Below are positions 1 through 8,504 of a stretch of DNA of 64,000 nucleotides, piece by piece. The position numbers were made by a program, and so were the translations under genes. The stretch is from Candidatus Poribacteria bacterium (GTDB taxonomy: Bacteria; Poribacteria; WGA-4E; WGA-3G). The stretch covers positions 98,117-162,116 of the forward strand of contig JAJEDN010000061.1 of NCBI GenBank assembly GCA_022821495.1, given 5' to 3'. How positions within the stretch are numbered: position 1 is the first letter of the stretch; each line of letters opens with the position of its first letter. The notes under the pieces are model-generated. The model saw only the letters and a program-made list of their open reading frames with translations, was not told the DNA's origin and searched no databases.

Positions 1-1
1 A

Positions 2-403
2 AAATCCGATATTTTCGATGCTTGCCAATTGTCAATGAACCTTGTGGATGTGAGTTACGAGAGTTTTATTGAAAGAATCGTGCCGACCCTCGTAGAGCGG
101 GATATCGGTGTGATTGGGATGAAAGCACTGGCGAACGGTGGATTCTTTGGGGGTACACAACACGGGCGGCACGGCACAAATCCAAAAGTCGTCCCGAATC
201 GTGTCAGCGTCTCCGAAGCAGTCCGGTTCGTCTGGTCACTACCGGTCAGCACACTTGTTACGGGACCAGACAACGCCGAGCAGATGCAAGAGAAAATTGA
301 CATCGCAAATAATTTTATCGGCATGGAAGACGGCGAACGGCAGAGATTGATAGAAAAGGTCGAGGATATGGCTGGAACAACAGTCGAGTTCTACAAAGCC
401 TAA
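2..403 (+). CDS. Aldo/keto reductase, C-terminal part (cut by left edge)
   Basis: The reading frame is open to the first base of the window, so this is the 3' part of a longer gene; the start lies outside. The visible 133 residues carry the C-terminal half of an aldo/keto reductase barrel: a GVIGMKALANGGFFGG strand-loop, then SVSEAVRFVWSLPVSTLVTGPDNAEQM, which matches the NADP-binding end of this family in pattern, and a closing helix. Family members reduce aldehydes or ketones with NAD(P)H in the cytoplasm. The catalytic Tyr/Lys/Asp/His lie upstream of the window and cannot be checked, and the substrate cannot be told. A FG-GAP/ASPIC gene follows within about 30 bases on the same strand. Confidence 0.85.
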   Translation, partial: KSDIFDACQLSMNLVDVSYESFIERIVPTLVERDIGVIGMKALANGGFFGGTQHGRHGTNPKVVPNRVSVSEAVRFVWSLPVSTLVTGPDNAEQMQEKIDIANNFIGMEDGERQRLIEKVEDMAGTTVEFYKA

Positions 404-435
404 TTTCTCGCGAACCATTGTTTACAAAAAACAGC

Positions 436-2100
436 ATGCGGACTTTTGTTGTTGCGTTCGTTCTTATCTGGCTATGCCTCGCTGCGAAAGCGGATGTAAA
501 ATTTACGGATGTCACTGACGCAGCGGGTATCGGATTTCAGCACTTTACTGGGGCAACCGGCAACCGGTATATGCCGGAAACGATGGGCGCAGGTTGTGCC
601 TTTCTCGATTACGATGCTGATGGTCATTTAGACATTCTACTCGCAAACGGAATGCACTTGACCCATGCGGATGCAACACATACCCCTCGGCTCTACCGAA
701 ATGTTGGGAACGGGAAATTTGTTGATGTTACTGAAGCCGCAGCACTAAATGTTTCAATGTATGGGATGGGCATCGCTATCGCTGATTACGATAACGATGC
801 TGATCCTGATATTTACTTTACCAATGTCGGTGAAAACCGGCTATTCCGAAATAACGGCGATCAAACTTTCACCGATGTTACCGAATTCACGAATGTGGGC
901 GATCCAAGTTGGTCAACAAGTGCTGCCTTCTTTGATGCCGACAATGACGGCTGGTTAGATCTGTTTGTTTGCAACTACGTCGAATGGACACCTGAAACAG
1001 ATATTCCGTGTGTCGTGAATATCGCAGGCGAAACACCGCCGCCTCGCACCTATTGCACACCGAACGTTTATACCGGTCAATCCTGTCGGTTCTATCGCAA
1101 CCGGGGGGATGGTACTTTTACTGACAGAACATCAGCAGCCGGACTGCATAACCCGATAGGTAAGTCGCTGGGTGTTACCCTTTTGGATTACAACCGTGAT
1201 GGCTGGCTCGATCTTGCTGTCGCGAACGATACTGAACCGAACTTCCTCTATCGGAATAACGGGGATGGCACTTTTACCGATGAAGCCCTCGTCATGGGGA
1301 TCGCTTTCAGTGAGACAGGCAAGGCACGCGGGAGCATGGGGATAGACGCAGCGGATGTCTATAACAACGGCAGCACCGCAATCGCTATCGGCAATTTTAG
1401 CAATGAGAAGACGGCATTCTTTTACGCAAAATCGAACGATCTCTACTTCTCTGATGTCGCCGATAGTGTGAACATTGGTAACATAAGTTTCAGGTCTTTG
1501 ACTTTCGGACTCCTGTTTTTTGATTGTGATTTAGATGGTGCGCTGGATCTGTTTGCTGTAAATGGGCATATTGAACCAGAAGTGTCGCGCTACCAGCAGC
1601 ATGCCCCGTATGCGCAGATGCCTTCGCTGTTCCGAAATAGAGGTGATGGAACGTTTCAAGACATCGCTAAGCAAGTTGGACTCACACGCCCGGGTGTCGG
1701 ACGTGGCTGCGCTTATGGTGATTACGATAATGACGGCGATCTTGATCTACTTGTAAGCAATAACGGTGTTAAAGAAGATTACGGCAAGATATGGCTTCTG
1801 CGCAACGATAGTACGCCATCATATAACTATCTTCGAGTCAGAACGGTTGGCACCCGCAGCAATAGCGATGGCATCGGGGCAAAGGTTCGGGTGAAGTCGG
1901 ATGATAGACTTCAACAGCAGATGGTTCGCACCGGTAGCAGCTACTGTTCCCAAAGCGAGACGGTGCTGACTTTCGGGTTGAAGAAGAATGAGAGGGTAGC
2001 ACACCTTGAAATTGTGTGGCCCTCTGGTGAAATAGATCGGTATGTAGAACTCAAGGCGAATCAACTGATAGAGGTGACCGAAGGAGCATCCGAGAAATGA
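436..2100 (+). CDS. Secreted FG-GAP/VCBS-repeat protein with C-terminal ASPIC/UnbV domain (CRTAC1-like)
   Basis: I chose the ATG at 436 over the TTG at 418 because it opens a clean signal peptide (MRTFVVAFVLIWLCLAAKA). The mature protein holds about six calcium-loop repeats of the FG-GAP/VCBS type, for example DYDADGHLD, DYDNDADPD, DADNDGWLD, DYNRDGWLD and DYDNDGDLD, which should build a beta-propeller. The last ~90 residues (LRVRTVGTRSNSDGIGAKV to the end) fit the ASPIC/UnbV domain of cartilage acidic protein 1-like proteins. Such proteins are exported and thought to bind ligands or surfaces; the actual role is unknown. The stop codon overlaps the start of the TPR lipoprotein gene by 4 bases, so the two are very likely co-translated. 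Confidence 0.88.
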   Translation: MRTFVVAFVLIWLCLAAKADVKFTDVTDAAGIGFQHFTGATGNRYMPETMGAGCAFLDYDADGHLDILLANGMHLTHADATHTPRLYRNVGNGKFVDVTEAAALNVSMYGMGIAIADYDNDADPDIYFTNVGENRLFRNNGDQTFTDVTEFTNVGDPSWSTSAAFFDADNDGWLDLFVCNYVEWTPETDIPCVVNIAGETPPPRTYCTPNVYTGQSCRFYRNRGDGTFTDRTSAAGLHNPIGKSLGVTLLDYNRDGWLDLAVANDTEPNFLYRNNGDGTFTDEALVMGIAFSETGKARGSMGIDAADVYNNGSTAIAIGNFSNEKTAFFYAKSNDLYFSDVADSVNIGNISFRSLTFGLLFFDCDLDGALDLFAVNGHIEPEVSRYQQHAPYAQMPSLFRNRGDGTFQDIAKQVGLTRPGVGRGCAYGDYDNDGDLDLLVSNNGVKEDYGKIWLLRNDSTPSYNYLRVRTVGTRSNSDGIGAKVRVKSDDRLQQQMVRTGSSYCSQSETVLTFGLKKNERVAHLEIVWPSGEIDRYVELKANQLIEVTEGASEK

Positions 2101-2891
2101 AATTGCGAGTGTATGGATGCCTCTTTCTGATGATTTTAGGGCTGATTGGCGGATGTCAGGGTAACGAAAAAACGCCAGCAAAAAAACAAGCGACACCCAC
2201 AAAATCGACTGTCTCGCCGACTGCACAGGATTACAACAACAGAGGGACGGCTTACCAACAAGCAGGTAGACTCCATGAGGCGGCGTTGGCGTATCAACAG
2301 GCTGTTGAACTGAAACCGACGTTGGTTGAAGCGCATCATAATTTAGGCACTGTGTACGTCATGCAGGGGAAACTGACTGAAGCGGTTGTGGCTTATAAAC
2401 GTGTGGTTCAATTGCGCCCTGATTTGGCAGCGGCGTATGTTGATTTAGGCAGAGTCTATGGACTTGCAGGACGACTTGATGAAGCCATCGCCGAATACCA
2501 AAAAGCCCTGACGTATGATGCGACGCTCATCTACGCGCATTATGGGATCGGTCTCGCTTACAGACATAAAAGCATGTTTTCGGAAGCTATTGCTGCGTTC
2601 AAACAGGCAATGCGCCTGCAACCCGATTTTCCCGACGCGCTGATGCAGCTTGGCTATGTCTACCGGGACATGGAACAGTTCGCGGAAGCAATAGAAGCGT
2701 TTACGACAATCACGCGAATCTATCCGAAGCACGCGACCGCGTATCACGAACTCGGTGTGTGCCACACAAAACAGGGCGCGTACTTCAAAGCCATCAAGGC
2801 TTTTGAAAGGTCTTTACACCTAAATCCGGAAGCGGTTGAGACACAGAATCTACTGCGAGTTGCTCAAGCGCGCGCCGCGCGTCAGAAGTAG
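2097..2891 (+). CDS. TPR-repeat lipoprotein
   Basis: A 264-residue protein that begins with a lipoprotein signal (MKLRVYGCLFLMILGLIGGC, lipobox LIGGC) and a Lys/Thr-rich linker. The rest is a run of about six tetratricopeptide repeats from residue ~45 to the end; the pattern NRGTAYQQAGRLHEAALAYQ, NLGTVYVMQGKLTEAVVAYK, DLGRVYGLAGRLDEAIAEYQ recurs every 34 residues. TPR arrays bind protein partners. The ATGA overlap with the preceding ASPIC protein suggests the two exported proteins work together, perhaps with the TPR protein as a membrane-anchored scaffold; this is inference. Confidence 0.9.
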   Translation: MKLRVYGCLFLMILGLIGGCQGNEKTPAKKQATPTKSTVSPTAQDYNNRGTAYQQAGRLHEAALAYQQAVELKPTLVEAHHNLGTVYVMQGKLTEAVVAYKRVVQLRPDLAAAYVDLGRVYGLAGRLDEAIAEYQKALTYDATLIYAHYGIGLAYRHKSMFSEAIAAFKQAMRLQPDFPDALMQLGYVYRDMEQFAEAIEAFTTITRIYPKHATAYHELGVCHTKQGAYFKAIKAFERSLHLNPEAVETQNLLRVAQARAARQK

Positions 2892-3159
2892 TCTGACAGA
2901 CAGTCTTGAGACAAAACTCGCCTATTTTATTTCGCTTGTAAGTTTTGGATCCAGTTTCAGGGTTCCTGGACTGTCGATTAAAACTTGAACTCTTTCCGTA
3001 ACAATCTGTCTAAATTTAACATTTATTTATTGTCACAAGTTGTACGGTTATTGCCGAGGCTTACGTGCCACGATTCCTCGTATCCGCGTTTGAAAATCGT
3101 TTTCAATAGTGGAATGAATGGGGTTTACGGAATTCATAGGAATTCCAGAGGAGGAAAAA
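2892..3159. other. Intergenic stretch before the LamG pair
   Basis: About 270 bases without a convincing gene. It ends with a strong ribosome binding site (GAGGAGG, about 8 bases before the ATG at 3160). An imperfect inverted repeat built on GGAATTC/GAATTCC lies at about 3130-3147. No clear -10/-35 pair or terminator was recognised. Confidence 0.4.
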
Positions 3160-3990
3160 ATGCGTCAGGTTATGCTTTCCACCGTATTGATAACAGTATT
3201 CGCTATGGTGATTTTCTCAGCGAACGCTGCGGATATTCAGGATGGACTTTGGATGTATCTGCCACTCAACGAAGGGGCGGGCGAAAAGGTTACCGACTAC
3301 GGTCCCCACAATTTTGAAACAGAACTCAGTGAAGCTGCTCCGAAATGGGTAGATGCTGACCATAGCAATATCGGAAAGGCGATGGAATTTGATGGTAAAT
3401 CGAACTATGTCAAGATTGATATGGCAACACAAGGGAATGACATTGATTCACATTTCGACCCTACAAAGGGGCTAACAATTTGTGCGTGGGTAAAACCGAT
3501 AGACGTTGGCACAGATGCGCATGGGCAGACCCGCCAGCCCGTCGTTATGAAAGGTGGTGCTAATCAGTGGGAGTTCGCACTCTATGTCTATGATGACTTC
3601 GGTGCCGGGATGTCCGTCTGGACGTGTCCGGGGTCAGGTGTTTCTGAACCGAGCACCCCTGGTGCTGCCCCCCAAGGTGAGTGGACCCACCAATGTGGTA
3701 CATTTAAGTTAGGAGAGGGTGTCCGCGTTTACGTGGATGGAAACGAAGAACCCGTCGCGCAGGCGGATGATAACGGCAACGGACCCTGTGAGGAGGGTGA
3801 GCGTCCTGTCTACATTGCCCATCGTGAGGATGGACAGTGGCTAAATGCTGTGATCGCTGAAGTTTATATATGGGCGCGCGCCATTGATATTGATGAAATC
3901 AATCTTGCTATGAACACAACTGGTGGATTGACACCGGTTCAACCGGGCGGTAAACTCACAACTACCTGGGGTAACATGAAACGCCGCTAA
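3160..3990 (+). CDS. Secreted LamG/concanavalin-like domain protein, copy 1
   Basis: The ATG at 3160 is chosen because it follows GAGGAGG at the right distance and opens a signal peptide (MRQVMLSTVLITVFAMVIFSANA); the upstream ATG at 3118 would put extra residues before the signal. The mature ~250 residues form one LamG-like jelly-roll: LWMYLPLNEGAG, AMEFDGKSNYVKID, LTICAWVKP, WTHQCGTFKLGEGVRVYVDG and a closing AEVYIWARAIDIDEI strand, the usual order for LamG/laminin-G-like carbohydrate or protein binding domains. The gene is followed 29 bases later by a near copy. Exported binding protein of unknown ligand. Confidence 0.85.
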   Translation: MRQVMLSTVLITVFAMVIFSANAADIQDGLWMYLPLNEGAGEKVTDYGPHNFETELSEAAPKWVDADHSNIGKAMEFDGKSNYVKIDMATQGNDIDSHFDPTKGLTICAWVKPIDVGTDAHGQTRQPVVMKGGANQWEFALYVYDDFGAGMSVWTCPGSGVSEPSTPGAAPQGEWTHQCGTFKLGEGVRVYVDGNEEPVAQADDNGNGPCEEGERPVYIAHREDGQWLNAVIAEVYIWARAIDIDEINLAMNTTGGLTPVQPGGKLTTTWGNMKRR

Positions 3991-4019
3991 CGAATTAATA
4001 ACACCAGAGGAGAAAAAAA

Positions 4020-4847
4020 ATGCGTCAGATTATGTTTTTTATCGGATTAATAGCAGTGTTTTCCGTATCAACGCTGCTCGTGAATGCTGCGGATATTGAA
4101 GATGGGCTTTGGATGTATCTGCCGCTGAATGAGGGAGCCGGGCAAAAGGTCGCTGACCACGGTCCCCACAATTTCGATACAGAACTTAGTAAAAGCGCGC
4201 CGAAATGGGTGGATGCTAAGCACGAAAGTATCAAAAAAGCGATGCAATTTGATGGTAAGGCAACCTACGTCAAAATTGATATGGCGGGACAAGGGAAAGA
4301 CATCGATTCCCACTTTGACGCTAAGAAGGGGATGACCATCTGTGCATGGGTGAAACCGATAAAGACTGGCACAGATGCACATGGACAGACCCGTCAACCG
4401 ATCGTTATGAAAGGGGCTGGCGGTCAGTGGGAGTTCGCACTCTACGTCTACGATAACTTCGGTGCCGGGATGTCCGTCTGGACGTGTCCGGGATCAGGTG
4501 TTTCTGAACCGAGCACCGCTGGCACTGCACCCCAAGACAAGTGGACCCACCAATGCGGTACGTTTAAGTTGAAAGAGGGCGTACGCGTTTACGTGAATGG
4601 GGAAAAAGACCCCGTCGCGGAAGCGGGTGATAATGGCAACGGACCCTGTGAGGAAGGCAATCGTCCTGTGTTCATCGCACACCGTGAGGATGGACAGTGG
4701 CTAAATGCCGTCATCGGTGAAGTCTATATGTGGGATCGCGTCATTGACGTTGATGAAATGAGTCTCGCTATGAGAACTGTCGGTGGATTGGCGGTTCAAC
4801 CGGGCGGGAAACTCACAACCACCTGGGGGCACGTGAAACGCCGTTGA
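4020..4847 (+). CDS. Secreted LamG/concanavalin-like domain protein, copy 2
   Basis: A 275-residue paralogue of the gene just upstream, matching it residue for residue over nearly the full length, including long identical blocks such as NFGAGMSVWTCPGSGVSEPS (DFGAGM... in copy 1) and the ending GGKLTTTWG. It has its own ribosome binding site (AGAGGAG before ATG 4020) and a signal peptide ending near VNAA. The differences are mostly charged surface residues (Asp/Glu to Lys/Asn). The arrangement shows a tandem gene duplication, likely transcribed as one unit. Ligand unknown. Confidence 0.85.
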   Translation: MRQIMFFIGLIAVFSVSTLLVNAADIEDGLWMYLPLNEGAGQKVADHGPHNFDTELSKSAPKWVDAKHESIKKAMQFDGKATYVKIDMAGQGKDIDSHFDAKKGMTICAWVKPIKTGTDAHGQTRQPIVMKGAGGQWEFALYVYDNFGAGMSVWTCPGSGVSEPSTAGTAPQDKWTHQCGTFKLKEGVRVYVNGEKDPVAEAGDNGNGPCEEGNRPVFIAHREDGQWLNAVIGEVYMWDRVIDVDEMSLAMRTVGGLAVQPGGKLTTTWGHVKRR

Positions 4848-4878
4848 CCGCTTTAAATAAGATTTACACAGCCGCTTT

Positions 4879-4950
4879 GCAGGCGGGGTTTGAAACCCCG
4901 CCTGCAGTGGTATAGGTTTCAAACCCCGCCTGCAGTGGTATATAGGTAGA
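4879..4950. repeat. GCAGGCGGGG palindrome plus partial second copy
   Basis: A perfect 13-bp stem with a single central base (4879-4905, GCAGGCGGGGTTT paired with AAACCCCGCCTGC) is followed by a second right arm ending near 4940. The same palindrome lies inside the MITE-like element at 39276-39369. It sits between the LamG genes (plus) and the cohesin gene (minus), where it could also work as a bidirectional terminator, although no T-run follows. Confidence 0.75.
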
Positions 4951-5000
4951 TATTGTCAAGTGTAAACATATCTTCAGATTTTAATATAAAACGTTCCATC

Positions 5001-6290
5001 TTATTCCCCAAAATGGCTTGCAACCAGTGTCAAGTCTAAGATATTCACTACACTGTCCCCATTCACGTCAGCGGCGGTATCTCCCGTCTGCCCAAAATTC
5101 GCTGCTACCAGAGTCAAATCCAGAATATTGATAACACCGTCTTTGTTAACATCCCACGGCGGTGTTGGCGGTTCAACGATCTCACCGTCCTCAGTTGCCA
5201 CGGGAAGTGCTATTCCTATCGGACTTGAAAGGATCACCTCGCTTAACGAAAGCGTCGATGCTTTTGCGGCAAGTACTTCAAATGTTATCGTCAATAGAGT
5301 GCCTTGTGAGGCATCTGCTGCTACACCGGATGTCGCTCCGAAAGTTATCTCGTCTGTTCCAATAATATCGGGGATAGGATAGGTGGCACCGGGAAGGTAA
5401 GTTCCCTGTTCCCATGAGATATATTGAAGTGCATCCGGATCGAATTGAAGTGATACTTGGTACCCCGCTACGTTTTGAGCGTCGGCAACATCGACAGTGA
5501 TACTAAACTGTTCACCGACATTAGGGGACTCGATTGAGGCAGGCACTATGCTGACAGCAATTAATGGTGGTTCGACGCTGAGAAGTGTCGCAAGTGCATC
5601 GATCTCAACGGGGTTCTGAAGCAAGATATGAAGATCTGGATCATTAATGAACACCTTAACATCGGCGTCTTCCTTGAGAAGCAGTATGAATCTATCCTCG
5701 ATCTCAGGAACGATCCTTTTGAGTAGGTCTGGATCCTCTGCTACCAGTTTGATTGTAGCAGGTTGCAATAATTCCTGCGTTTCTGGGGTTTTAAGTATTA
5801 TGAGGACATCAGGCAGCAATTCCCGAATATCTTGGCGTTGAAAAAGGGTTTGATACCTGTCAAAAATCAGCGGTGCGAGTGTGGCGGTTCCTATTTCAAG
5901 GAGGCTCGCGAGTTCGTCAATCGCTTCGGGATCTTGCAGGAGCATTTGAACATCCGGATCGCTGAGCAAGGTTTGGATGTCAGCGTCCGCTTTCAGGAGT
6001 GTTATAAATTCGTCACTAACATCCGGTATGAGGGGCTTGAGAATGTCTGGATCCTCCAACACTGCGTTTATCGTCTCGGTTGTCAGAAACGGTTGATTTT
6101 TCGGTTTCTTGAGTTCAATCAGAACGTCGGGCAGCACCTCTTGGATGTCCTCGCGTTGCAACAGTTCTTGGTACTTCTGAAACACTTGTTCAGCCAGTGA
6201 AAGTTCTTGTCCGGAAACTTTGGTTGCGTAAACCAGACATCCACCTAACATGAAAAGCGCAAATAGACGTTTTAATAGGATACAAATCAT
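5001..6290 (-). CDS. Secreted protein with two helical repeats, a cohesin domain and a type I dockerin
   Basis: 429 residues. A signal peptide (to about residue 27) is followed by two copies of a ~95-residue, apparently helical repeat (about 38-132 and 144-238); both run through REDI/RQDI, LPDVLI-LK, EDPD-LK, LLK-DAD and DPD---LLQ-P--ID-LA-LL. Residues ~245-375 read as a cohesin domain (VGEQFSITVDVADAQNVAGY, LQFDPDALQYISW, GTLLTITFEV). The last 50 residues are a type I dockerin with two calcium loops, DVNKDGVINILDL and DVNGDSVVNILDL. Cohesin-dockerin pairs assemble extracellular complexes; having both in one chain would allow self-assembly or adaptor function. The helical repeat family was not recognised. 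Confidence 0.87.
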   Translation of the reverse strand: MICILLKRLFALFMLGGCLVYATKVSGQELSLAEQVFQKYQELLQREDIQEVLPDVLIELKKPKNQPFLTTETINAVLEDPDILKPLIPDVSDEFITLLKADADIQTLLSDPDVQMLLQDPEAIDELASLLEIGTATLAPLIFDRYQTLFQRQDIRELLPDVLIILKTPETQELLQPATIKLVAEDPDLLKRIVPEIEDRFILLLKEDADVKVFINDPDLHILLQNPVEIDALATLLSVEPPLIAVSIVPASIESPNVGEQFSITVDVADAQNVAGYQVSLQFDPDALQYISWEQGTYLPGATYPIPDIIGTDEITFGATSGVAADASQGTLLTITFEVLAAKASTLSLSEVILSSPIGIALPVATEDGEIVEPPTPPWDVNKDGVINILDLTLVAANFGQTGDTAADVNGDSVVNILDLTLVASHFGE

Positions 6291-6413
6291 AACATTTTCG
6301 CTGGCGAGGTTTGATGAAGTTTAATAAAACAACCTAACATTACCGAATTAAGTTCTTAATCTTCATCCAAACCCGCCATCACCTTTAAGGGGCAGTCTAT
6401 AACCTCATACATT

Positions 6414-7196
6414 CTAAGCCATGACTTCTTCAGACGTTGGGTTCATTTTAAACCCGCCTGCCATAATATTGTTATAAGGTTCTTCGGGCGCACGTCCGAC
6501 GGGACGCATCTCAGGTGTGTGATACCCGAATCGAACCGCTTTCCGCCATTGATCTGTCCTATTGACCTCGGACCAGTGGATGAGGCAGTAGCTGAAGAAA
6601 ATAACGTCGCCTGCTTTCGCTGGAATCGGGATTGAGTCGATGAAATCCGGGTGAAACTTATCCGTTGGTAAATGTGGAGCAGTCCCTTCACCCGTGATGT
6701 GTTCCCGCGGTCCCTCTTTATGGCTGCCCGGGACGACCCGCAAAGCACCACTTTCAAAGGGAGCATCGTCAAGGTGGACGAGACAATCAACAAAATCGAG
6801 TCCATCGTGCGGATAGAACGGATAGTCCTGATGCATCGGGAACGGTGTGCCTTTTTCAGGCGGTTTCGCATGTAGCACCGTATGATGCCATTGGATCGTA
6901 TCACCGATAAGTGATTGTACAGCACCGGTCAGGCGTTCGTGGAAAATCACTCTACCCCATGTCGCCGAATAGAAGTGCGGATTGTGCATAAAGACTGCTT
7001 TGGTCGTCTGTTGATCCTCTTCTTTGAGGTAACGGGTACGCCAAGGTCCGGGCCAACCGATTGTCTCCTGTCCCCAGTTGTTAATGATCTGCACCATCTC
7101 AGATGCTAATTCTTTTGTTTCCTGTGGCGTGAAAAGTTGGTCGACCTTGAGATAGCCGTTCTCATTGTAAAAGTCAACCTGTTCTTGCATTAGCAT
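6414..7196 (-). CDS. Phytanoyl-CoA dioxygenase (PhyH) family protein
   Basis: A 260-residue Fe(II)/2-oxoglutarate-dependent oxygenase. The iron triad is visible as H122-x-D124 (MHQDYPFYPH) and H207 (CLIHWSE), with R219 or R222 as the likely 2-oxoglutarate ligand; GALRVVPGSHKEGP is the usual family signature between them. Length fits the family. Such enzymes hydroxylate varied small molecules, not only phytanoyl-CoA, so the substrate is open. The gene stands alone, facing left; an IS607 element begins about 60 bases upstream of its start, so its promoter region may have been displaced or rebuilt by that insertion. Confidence 0.9.
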   Translation of the reverse strand: MLMQEQVDFYNENGYLKVDQLFTPQETKELASEMVQIINNWGQETIGWPGPWRTRYLKEEDQQTTKAVFMHNPHFYSATWGRVIFHERLTGAVQSLIGDTIQWHHTVLHAKPPEKGTPFPMHQDYPFYPHDGLDFVDCLVHLDDAPFESGALRVVPGSHKEGPREHITGEGTAPHLPTDKFHPDFIDSIPIPAKAGDVIFFSYCLIHWSEVNRTDQWRKAVRFGYHTPEMRPVGRAPEEPYNNIMAGGFKMNPTSEEVMA

Positions 7197-7254
7197 GTCG
7201 CTCTGTTCTTAGAAATCTATGTATTTCTGTAGAAAACGATAGAATTCTAAAGGG

Positions 7255-7372
7255 ATCCTACCCCCTGTTACGATACTCGTCAGTATCTAAGCCTGAATAC
7301 CATTAGTGTTATCTGATACGTCGTCAGAAATGATACTCGACTGCATACCTCAAGGAAACGCGAGGTATGGAC
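7255..7372 (-). ncRNA. Putative omega (guide) RNA region at the 3' end of tnpB and the IS end
   Basis: TnpB guide RNAs come from the 3' end of tnpB and the transposon right end. Here that stretch is rich in stems: CATACCTC/GAGGTATG (7344-7369, overlapping the tnpB stop codon), TCTGA/TCAGA (7312-7328) and GATACT/AGTATC (7272-7287), followed by a G-rich end (GGGGGTAGG on the minus strand, near 7260). The exact RNA ends and guide start cannot be fixed from sequence alone; the guide would be read from the flank just left of ~7258. Confidence 0.45.
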
Positions 7373-8504
7373 GAACCGTCAAAGCACGGGCGACGTTCTT
7401 AACGAATATCCCACGTGCGCCGTTCAAATCCCTATCCATACGATGACCTTCCGATGACTTGATAACTTTAGAGCCGCCGAGATTCACGACGATTTCTCCC
7501 GTCCAAGACACCGTTTTGGAAGTATACGCCTCACAAACATCTACCACTTGAACACCATATTCTTTCGCTTTTTGTTTCAAGAAAACTTTGAAACGGTAGT
7601 GTGAGAGCGTTAACATCTGCCGAACTGATTTCTTTCGCAACTTCCGCGCACCTCGCTTCGTCATCTGTTGCGTCTGAAAAGTCGGAAGCAAAATGATGTC
7701 AAAGTTCGTTACAAGGAAGTGGGCGACCTTCTTATGAAGTTCATCAATAAGGTTACGGATTTTCGTTTGCATTTTATTCGCAGCTTTACGCAAAGCACGC
7801 CGTAGCGGGCGTTTCTCTCGCGTCGCGCGTGCGTAGAGATTATCGCAGTGTTGACAAAGCCTTTGGATACGGTTGATACACTGCTGACCTAACCAACCGA
7901 AGCAATCTTCAGAGAAAAATGTCATAAAATCACGCACACCGGGATCAAGTGCTACGATTCTACTGCTTGGTTCTCGCGTCTTTTTCTTCTCAACATAAGC
8001 AACGCAAAGGAAATAGCGTCCATTTTCAAAAATCAGTTGAGAATCCTTGACCTCTGCATCCGTATCACGTTCTGATACCTTACCTGTTCCTTGGGGTTTT
8101 ACTGGCAACGGTTCTGCCATCTTCATTTCGCCTAATAACCGCACATAGAATCCATTTTTTTTCAGTGAATCTGCGCGGAGGTAAAGCGTCTGCTTGCGTT
8201 TTCTTGACCGAAACGAAACCTTTTGGAACTTGCCAGTCTCTTTACCTTTGATTTTCGCGTTCCCGACGGCTTGACACGCATCCATCACGGCACCCACTTT
8301 AATCTGCCGAGGCGTTTCGGTGTGCCAATCGGGAAGTTCATCAAAGACGACAGGAACAAGTCCTTTGAAGTTCTTGGGTGTATCCTTATCTTCCAATAAA
8401 GATACTGCTTGATTGTAGACAGACCGTGAAGTGCCAAACCATCTACGAAGCATCGCTTTCTGTTCCACTGTCGGAAAGATTTCTATCTTCCTTGATTTGG
8501 TCAC
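7350..8504 (-). CDS. tnpB: TnpB RNA-guided nuclease with relocated catalytic Glu and no zinc-finger cysteines
   Basis: The open frame extends to 8903, but upstream of ~8504 it only shadows tnpA; the GTG at 8504 (VTKSRKIEIFP) gives the usual TnpB N-terminus and 384 residues. RuvC-I Asp is D187 in VALDPGVRD. At RuvC-II the usual E of the IVLEDL-type strand is absent: the sequence is DIILLPTFQTQQM. A Glu stands instead at E325 in DVCEAYTSKT, the place used by Fanzor-like and some IS607 TnpBs. RuvC-III is MDRDLNGARG (D359). The expected CxxC after TSKT reads V332-S-W-T335, and no second Cys pair is present. TnpB uses an omega RNA to cut DNA and favours transposon retention. It overlaps tnpA by about 60 bases. 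Confidence 0.88.
   Translation of the reverse strand: MTKSRKIEIFPTVEQKAMLRRWFGTSRSVYNQAVSLLEDKDTPKNFKGLVPVVFDELPDWHTETPRQIKVGAVMDACQAVGNAKIKGKETGKFQKVSFRSRKRKQTLYLRADSLKKNGFYVRLLGEMKMAEPLPVKPQGTGKVSERDTDAEVKDSQLIFENGRYFLCVAYVEKKKTREPSSRIVALDPGVRDFMTFFSEDCFGWLGQQCINRIQRLCQHCDNLYARATREKRPLRRALRKAANKMQTKIRNLIDELHKKVAHFLVTNFDIILLPTFQTQQMTKRGARKLRKKSVRQMLTLSHYRFKVFLKQKAKEYGVQVVDVCEAYTSKTVSWTGEIVVNLGGSKVIKSSEGHRMDRDLNGARGIFVKNVARALTVRPYLAFP

Noticed and set aside
6443..6925. 160-residue frame inside the phyH gene on the same strand
   Set aside because: It lies in another frame of a clear PhyH gene and has no recognisable fold.
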